A stretch of 14,408 nt of DNA from the NCBI RefSeq assembly GCF_000003605.2, contig NW_003156243.1, positions 336,198 through 350,605 of the forward strand, in the 5' to 3' direction. The translations under genes and the position numbers were made by a program. Positions 1-9,300 of this stretch are shown here, piece by piece. The stretch is from Saccoglossus kowalevskii. Lineage: Eukaryota; Hemichordata; Enteropneusta; Harrimaniidae. How positions within the stretch are numbered: position 1 is the stretch's first letter; each line of letters begins with the position of its first letter. The notes below the pieces were generated by a model. The model worked only from the letters and a program-made list of their open reading frames with translations. It did not search any database and had not been told where the DNA came from.

Positions 1-328
1 CTTGTATACATTTATTCCCGATGATCACGCGTCAAAGTAACGCATTATCTGACTAGTTATTGCGATAGTTGAATGAGATCGCCCGTTGAAATTGCTCTTA
101 TTCTTTGGGCTTTTATGAGACAATTACAATAAATTAAAAATAGGGAAATAATGGGAAAAAATGAAATCACTAAATAAATAAATTGCACACAGTTGTGAAA
201 AACAATGTTCAAACATTATTAGATCCTATACTTCAATTGACTTTTACCACTTTTTTTAATATCAGGTTTTTAATGAATTTTACATTCAATTGTCGGACGT
301 TTGTTAGTTGTTCAAACAGAATATGTAC
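1..328. other. Intron sequence at the left edge
   Basis: AT-rich, with stops in all frames and no exon matching the next part of an IP3 receptor. Treated as part of the intron after the last visible exon. Confidence 0.6.
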
Positions 329-383
329 GTTATTTTTAAGTTTAAGGGTGTGAGCTTTTTCATATTGTGATCGACAGTCTTTT
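329..383 (-). CDS. ITPR: Probable ITPR exon 21 (55 bp)
   Basis: Encodes KTVDHNMKKLTPLNLKI, following on from ...CSLII with the same spacing to Val-Asp and a Thr-Pro as the family's [20 protein letters not shown]. Acceptor GTGTGACAG is weak (no clean pyrimidine tract), donor GTACAT. The phase fits. This is the last exon I can see; the next starts beyond position 1. Confidence 0.62.
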
Positions 384-3300
384 CTGTCACACTAAACAGA
401 ATAAACTTGACCGTTATTTACAAACAGTAATATCAAATTAATTACTAAATAAAACGATTTATTTGACAAGTTTGGTCGTCATTACCAAGTATGGATCATA
501 AATTATCGCAACATGATTATTAAACGACATGAAGTAAAGTAAAATATCATATTATTCACGTGAAAAATCGTGATTTAAACATAATACTTACTGATAATTA
601 AGCTACAGTACTTGGCACGCAGTTCAGGTAATAAATCGTCATTTTTTAAGCAGTAAAACGCCTCTTCCCACTTTAGTTTATCTGTAATTATTTGAATGGC
701 AGCTTCGTTTCGGCCCTGTTGTTAAAACAAATATAATTGGTTATTAGTAATTCTTGAAAACAAATGATTTTCCGTCCGTGAGAATAGCCATTTCAAAATT
801 TCCCTAAACCCTTAGCAGCTTCATAGACGATGAAATATTTTCGAAAAACGGAACAAACTATAAATAAATATTTAAGAGTGTAAAAGTCGAGTTATAAAAT
901 GATGTCGAGTAAGTATCAAGATGTGTCATAACACTGGAAGTAATTGCCGTGTAGCATCCTGATCGTCAACGTTTATCATTGGAGCTAATAAGTTAAATAT
1001 TTACATGGCAAAGTTTTGCAAATAAATCCAACTGGTGTTGCAGAAATAAACGGTGCTCTTTTTCTGTAGCTGCAAAACGTGTCAATCGACACCATGTCAA
1101 TTTGTTATCAGTTGAGACATAAACTTCTCCAGACTCCCTAACTTCTGTTAAATACAAACATGCCTAGGAATGAGAGAAGAATACAAACAAATTTCAACAA
1201 AACACGTTTAAAATCATAAATAGATTCATTAAACACACATCACTTTTGTTTTTTCCTTGTCAATGTATTTTTACATTGTAACGAGTACACTATTTTAACG
1301 ATCCAAATAAGTAAAGTGAATCGTGGGGATTCATTCCGTGGTAGATTGCAATTTACTGAATTTATAGTGATTTTGAGAGTTCTTTTCATTATGTAAGCTT
1401 GTGAATAGTGTACAAAAAACGTTATTTGATATCTACAAATGTATATGTCTCCTGTCAAATTTGAATAACTAACTATTACTCCGTTATTTTTAAAAAGCTG
1501 ATCTGTGATACGAGCGTTGTCAACTATCGTTTAAATATAAAACGTGTTAAGTTGAAATACTTACGTCTCTTTCCTTGTTTCTCAGCCAGGTGTCAGTAAT
1601 ATACTCTGTACAAACGAGAATAGACGAATGAGTCATTAGATTACTCGACAAGGTTTTGAATTTTGATCGTGTGCAAATTCGAAAAGATAGAGAACTTACG
1701 TTGATTATCGATAATGCTCACACCATCGCAGACGCAAAGAACGCCCAGTAGATCCAAATAGTTATAATTCTGTATGGAAGTAACGAGGGAAATATAATGT
1801 CAATGTGGGTGTTTGTATGTAGATCAATATAAGAGAGTGATTCGAATATTTTTACAATGAATGAGAGAGACAACCAAATGAAAACAAAGCACAATACAAA
1901 TACTTTTCTTACAATTTGAGGTTATACTCTACAGAAAATATGACATTTCTGGCAGCTTGCTGAAACTATGTACATGTATAATTTTGACTGACCACACACA
2001 TATTGCATACGTATACCCCCACAAGAAAATTGATTCGTTCAAAAAACGTAGTTCTAGAAAATAACAAAAATAGTATTAGTTGCCCATATTCCGTATTTCT
2101 GTGTTACAGCTGCCTAAACGCACGCAGTGACGTTCGCCTCAACTAGCACGTTCGACATGATTGCCATATTCTAAGTAGTAGTTTCGTAATATAGTTAAAT
2201 CCAAATTAAAATATATATTTAATTTTCACCTTGTTTTTTCGAAGCAACTCCACATAATTGTCAATATGTTTAGTTGTGGCTCTATCAATGGTCTTCCGAT
2301 TATCACGAAATAGCTCCATCACCATACGTGTAGCATAGCAACTGACCAGTTCCTATATTGAAATACATGAATGAGATCGAGGATGAGAAACATATACCGG
2401 TAATAAAAAAAAAGTTCGCATTTTACTGTGACAAAGGTCAACTTGATTGAAATAGTAATTCTCAAGGCCGTAGGAAGCAAAAATTAGTTGGTCCGGCCAT
2501 CCATCGAGGGCCGTAGGCCCGAGGCGTATGATGACGTGGGCGAAGAGGGGACGTGCAGAAGTGTGTGTAACGGAGGCGAAATTTAATTACACGTAAAAAT
2601 ATAAACATTTAAATGAAAAAAACATACCTTTCCAGTCTGAGTTTGAAAGAAGTTGCTGAATCTTGCAAGATAGAGTTCGTTCTTCCTACTATCTCCACAT
2701 AGGAACTGTTCCATCACGTTATAACATTCCACAATTATATCAACTATAAACCTAATATGAAATAAAGGTAACAATAATCGGGCTTCATAAAAAGGATACA
2801 TGCAAACTATAGCTGCATTATGGTTATGATACATGCATACACATTACATGACATAACCAATAACAATAATACTAACTCTTTATCAGTTCTGTTCTCATAT
2901 GGCAATTTGGTTATTATCACAAGTATGTCGATTACTTTTAGATTTCTCAATAATTTTTGTCTGTCTTTTATATTTTCACCGTTCACGATCATGAACTGTT
3001 GTAACTCTCGTAATCCCAATATGATCTTCTGGCTGTGTCGTTTAGTTAATGCCATACCACTACGTTTTATCTGAAAGAAACAGCAGCACCACAAAAAATC
3101 AAACATGTATGCACATTAAATATGTCAATGCAAAAAATTGATGACTATATATAAACATATGTATCGTTTAATGATACATTCTAATCATTCTTACCAAGTA
3201 AATTGACCCACTTACGTATTGAATACATTTCTGTAACAATGGCACTATACCAGATACGAAATAAGATATTTTAACCAATTCATCGTCAACCTAGAAGAAA

Positions 3301-6300
3301 ATCAAAACATACAGATTACTGTCACACAAAATATTTCTGGTAACATGCAAATATAAATTTGCAAACATTGTTTTGTAATTAAATATTGAATCAAATACCT
3401 TTTGAATTGTGAAAGCATCATCGTATGACATCAGTTTGCTAGCTGTTATTTGTTTTAACGGGGCACGACTCCATTGTATATCACTCATGGAATCACACAT
3501 TTCGGACCTGTTACTTTTATAGATTTCTAAAATAATAACATAAATCAACGCATCGCAAATAGTACAATTTCGATTATTTTTAAAGATTGGTGGTTAAAAT
3601 TGACTAGAAAAAAATTATTTACGTTATGTTCACGCTACTATAATAAATCAAAATTCTAATCATGTATATCTGAGATTATTGTGTCACATTGTCGCCTCAA
3701 TCAATCGGATTTTCGAGTGATGTTCATTATATCAAAATGATTCATTATTTTTAAACACACAATCCATTTAAATGTGACTTATACAAATAAATAATTGTAA
3801 ACTGTCTTGACTAAGCGCATTTCATGATCACATTATACAATAAAACATTACTAAAAACTCCGATCTAGGCCGATAATCAGTTGTGTATGTGTACAATGAT
3901 AGCGTTAATATTTGTCTAGTATATATAATATAATTACCGTTTAGACCATGTAACCAATAACCCGAAGCAACGTGTTCTATTCTGGCATAACTTTCAAACT
4001 GTATTTCATCCATCTCGTGAATAACTGGATGTAACCTAAATATAGTACTTTTGTCTGGTGCGGTATCTGTCAATGTTAACTACAAACACAAACCGAACAA
4101 ATAAAAAATCAATATGAGTTGGTCATTGTCATGTTTCTTCAGTGAGAATAAAACTAACTCTCACATCAATATGATCCAAGCTAACGTCTCCTGTTGATAG
4201 ATAGAGGGCTGTCTAGCTACCTACTTATCAAAGTATCGAAACAATCGTGCTTTTTTTAAATTCCACTAGCGACAATATAATCACTGAAAATAGAGAATTA
4301 ATGATATCATCACAAATCTTGCAGAAGGTTCTATCACGTATCAAAGCTATCGGGATGGTAGCTCTTCAATGAAAATTCGAAAATATCCGTTTTTGGTCAA
4401 AAACGACAAAAATCCAATCGGGGTTTCTCTATATTAACACAAGGGGCATCTCTGACATTCAATATGCGCATATAAATACTTGGCAATCGTGATACATACA
4501 TTTGAAAGGGGAATATAATCTACAATAGAACAAGTATTTTCGGGTACATGTTCAGATATCACGATTTCCAGATTTGAGCTTTCACTTACTCAATTCAAAC
4601 ATCTATTAAATAAAACTACCATGGAAACCAATTTTCATCTCTCTAGCCTGAGTTTTTTACTTCTGAACCTAAAATTAGACCAAAAGATGTCATACCAAAT
4701 ATAAAAGAAAACCGATCGGTAAGGTGAAAAACTATGAGGGTTTAAAAAAATACCCTCCAGGTACACGAAAAATAATAACGAACAACATATTTTTCATCAA
4801 CTTAGAGGATATTTTTCAAACAATTGTTGTCTAAATTTGGTCATTATTTGAGAAAATATGATGTTTTCAGAAAAATACAATCACGTCATTAAACAAATAC
4901 TAAATTTACCTGTTGTTCGCCACCCTTGTCATCTAGATGTAAATATTTCTTTGTAGTGAAATGTTTGAGACGACACAACTGTCCCCACTTCATTGTCCCA
5001 CCTAGGAAATAACATCATTGTTAATGCTACTCACAATAACATAACACGCAATGCATAATATTGCATCACATAAAGACAGTGTTTTAGCTGTGATCGCAAA
5101 AAACAGAAATAAAAAAAACAATTACAGTACCTTTCATCATGTCTTCATTCTCTATCTGCCAATACGTTATTGATGATGTAGATGGGAACAGAGTTTTCGG
5201 ACGATTTGGATCTGGTTTCCGTACTCTCAAATGAACTACAAAACAAATGAACACAACAAACCTTCAAATGAGTGATTGTAATGTCAATACATAATTCATG
5301 AAATAGTGCCATTTGTTTATATACCATAAAACAAATTGAGCCGTGTTGCACCAAACAAGGAGCAAATTGAGCCGTGTTGCACCAAACAAGGAGCAAAATC
5401 ACAATCATCAGCCTAAAAGTAGTATGGATTTGTGTAAAACGCTTGGTGAAGATTTTTTGTTATACATTGGGTAAAGTACACTCAGTCAGTAAACAGCGAG
5501 TGGAAGAGAGAGGCGTTATACAATAGTATACGTGCAGTCAGTGTGAGGCAATGGAAGTACAAGCAATTGAGAAGTGTGGGACTGAGATGCAGAATTCACG
5601 TGTAGCTTAGTAACAGCGTGTGTTGTCAGTCGACAGATAGAGGTGAAAAGATGGATTGACCATTATAGTCCTAATTCAGTAGCTGAAGCCCTAAGTGAGT
5701 AGCCGTTCGTTTTGACTGGTGATACAAAGGAAAGTGAAAACGTAACCAGAAGTCTCAACAAGTTTTGGAAGTACTGCCAAAAAGAGCAAGCTGCAGAGTT
5801 GGTCGTTTTCTATAAAGACTTCTTTTGAACTTTTGAAATCTTTACTGTGTTGGGATTATTACATGACACCTCGTATAATTTGCAGACAATCAATAAGAAT
5901 AGCCCAGCGTTACAAGATAAACATACTTTTATTCTGTTTTGAGACAATAGTAGTTCTTATAGTATTTTCTATAAATATTGTAGTGTAAGTTTTTTATGCA
6001 AGTTCCTAATTTATGGAAATTTGTCACACTTGGTTCATAGCATAGTATTTTTCTTATTACATCGTGACACTTAGATTAAACACTATAAAAAATATATTTC
6101 GTAATTATGTCAATATCTTACCATCTTCAGTGACTTTAGTTTGAACAGTTCCTTCAGCTGTTAAATAAGATTCCAACTCCTTGTGAAATAATCTGAACAG
6201 AGAACCGGCCTGTAAAAACAGAAACACATTCACATATTTCTACAAAAACACTTTTAACGGACACCTAACATTTATTCTAATATTAAAACGAACTATGGCG

Positions 6301-9300
6301 AATTAGATAAGTAAATAAGATGGCTACCTTCAAAATTCCACTATGTTCAACATCTGGTTTGTAGTATCTGACTAATGTAAATCCAGATTTCCTCACTGAT
6401 AAGTTTAATTCAAATCTGAAAAAATATGTTATATATTAAGAGTGATAATAATAATATTATCAAAAGTGTGCAATTTTTTTTTTCAACTCATATTGTATGC
6501 TGTCGTTTATTCTTGTGTTGGATTCTTTAAATTGTATTTTCTCTATGGACTTTTGTTTGGTTGGGCATGTTATTCCCATTTCTTCATTCGATGTGGTTAT
6601 CATAATATATTTCACGATGTGGAGTCGTGAAAATTTAAAACCCTACGACACGATCCGGCTAACGCATCACATATTTCACTTACGAATCAGAGTTGACGAA
6701 CGCCGGACCAAATATGTTATGGCTAACATGCAGATACTGGCCAGCAGTTTTAACGCTTTCTAACACTATTTGATCATCCACATGCACCTACAATGAAAAC
6801 ATATTTAATTTGTCATGTATACACAGTTTCCCAATAAATAAGTGCACGATTGTGTGCTGGAGTAAAATTTGAATATATACGCGTAAGACAGGGTTGAATT
6901 ATCACATGATAATGACTGTCCCTGTAACACATTTATAAAATGGTTGTAAATCAAAGCATTCATGGAATCACACGTGTTACATCAGAATCAAGATCGTTTG
7001 GGTTCTAGCGTGTTGGATTGGATCGATATTGCTGTTTTTGCCTTTTTTAAGAATATACTTACTTTTTCGCCTTCTGATTTCACTTTGTATCTTGGCATGA
7101 TTCGAAACTGTGCATTTTTGGCATTGAACTCCAGCAATTCCACCTTGAAAAGCAATGTCAATCTCATTGTAAGATAGCAGCTACGTGAGCTGAAGACAAT
7201 TTGTGCATAGCAGTTATTATATAATTTGTTCTCCACGAGAAAAAATAATTCATTTTATGTGGCTTCATGAGTCTGCAACTCAGTGTATATCTGTTATTAT
7301 CTCTATAACAATGACAGTATAGTTCAAGGTTTTGTTTGACTAAATCTTGTCTTACAATAATTTATAATTAAACCAGATCTTTGTTATACAATTTCACGGT
7401 TTTCATGTGCCTAGGAGAGATGCATATTTTGCACAAAAATGTTAACGTTTTTTGTTATGTCTAATTTCACAACCCGGTTATAAGAAGCACTTACAAGAAT
7501 ACTACTGTACTCTGTAGCGGAGGTTTGTGTCGAACTGACGTGAATATATTTATCGGTGAACTTGTGCTTGAGCTGAAGACAAAAAATAATAAAACACATA
7601 TTATTTAATCAATTTAACTCAGTCGGATATATGGTATAAGTTGTGGCAATAATAGGCTAATGTACGTTATCTGTACATGCACTTCAACGAATTCCCATGA
7701 ATGTTTCCAACCACGCTATGCAAGCATGGACGCATATATACAGAACGTCGGTCCTACCTGTATAATCTGACCGTATATGACGGGTCTGCCATGTTGTCTT
7801 TTTTGTTCTTGTTCATTGTTATTTTGTTCTTTATCTGCAGAAATCTACAATTTTAAAGAATAGACATAATTTACGGGTGTATGTACATTTCATATAATTT
7901 TGATATAAACAAGCAATATACTAGCAATATATCGATTATAAACAATTGGTACTTTTATTTGATTTATTGATTTACAAGGAAGTTTCGAAACATCATGTAT
8001 CATGCATAATACACGTACACGTTTTAAATTGACATAACTTTGTGAACAACAATATTATATTACTTTGAGTTGCCTGATCGCCTACCTTTAGCTTCAAGGC
8101 TGTCAGTTTCTTGGTTGTATCTTTTGGAAATTTCCTGTAAGTATTGATCAAATAAATTCCATTGAATCTGCAAGCATTCTTGCAGCGGTTCAAACAAGAG
8201 AAGCATAGTGTTGTTTATTCTCTTAAGATAGACATAGTGGGTGAAAAGGAATCTTTGTCGTAAACGGTAAACTAAATTTGTCTCGGATCAGAGATCATTT
8301 CTTAGATCATTTGGTTGAGCAGTTCATGAAAAATAGTTTGTTTTGGACATTTTGTGGTTTTCGGTTAATCTAATGTCACACGCTTATATTTGAGAAACTA
8401 ATTGAGCAACTATGATGATTTTGTCAAATTGTATGCAATGCAATTCTTGCACAAGTGGTACAGGTCATTCGTGATATCAAGGTGGTGAGGGATTTGAGAA
8501 AATGAATTGCAAGCATTTGATACTGTTTTTGGTAAATCCAAATTTCTTCAAAAATGTCATTCCTTAAGCAAAAGAAGTTTTAATGTCTTCCGATGCGGAC
8601 ATTTCGTGTCAATTAGCTTTGTTAAAGTTCTTTGATGAAGGTAAGGTCACACATGCCATACATGCCGCAACAATTCAGCCTTCCCTGACCCATGAAAGTA
8701 TTGGGACTGGGCACAGGTTTGAGGTACGAATATTTTTTTTAATTGCGGCCAAACCCCGAACCAGGTCACAACTAATATATTCTTCTCATACTGAACTCAT
8801 ACTACATACAAATTACTACTACATACCAAATTTAAAATCATTGGTCAGTTAAAATATACTTGAGTTTTGGACCCGTTATGTGGGAAATTCAAGACAGTAA
8901 TCAAACCATATATGACCATTCTAAATTATTTATTCTTTCTCATGAGAAGCTTTGCCTCTGTATTACATATAAAATATCAGTTCAAGCACACACGAAACAA
9001 ACGCCTAACATTTTTGCAGAATATTCAAGATGGCGGCGAAATCATGTGACTATTGAAATGTTCGTTTTCTATCGAAACTTTGGTTATACATACTACATAC
9101 AGAATATCAAGTTAGCCAGTTGAATCATTTAAATCTGTGTCAATATTTGTAGCCTAGCCACGTTATTGATCCACAATAAGTTATGCAGAGATCCAAGATG
9201 GCGGCCAAATCATGTGACTGATCAACATTATTTTATTTTTCTCCTAAAAGGCATTGGCCTTAAATTCTACTCTCAAAATACCGAGTTATTAAGTTGAAGC

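Noticed and set aside
1140-1163. TTTAACAG as the acceptor of ITPR exon 19
   Set aside because: It would shift the frame relative to exon 18; the CCTAG acceptor at 1164-1165 keeps phase 0 and has a better pyrimidine tract.
2820-3074. 84-codon plus-strand ORF
   Set aside because: Antisense shadow of ITPR exon 14, which has strong family similarity.
8086-8167. Alternative reading of exon 2 starting IQWNLFDQYLQEISK
   Set aside because: Coiled-coil-like and attractive, but its phase would meet a stop early in exon 3.
8860-9123. Two overlapping plus-strand ORFs (87 and 60 codons)
   Set aside because: They lie in the divergent repeat array and differ from unit to unit with no coding pattern.
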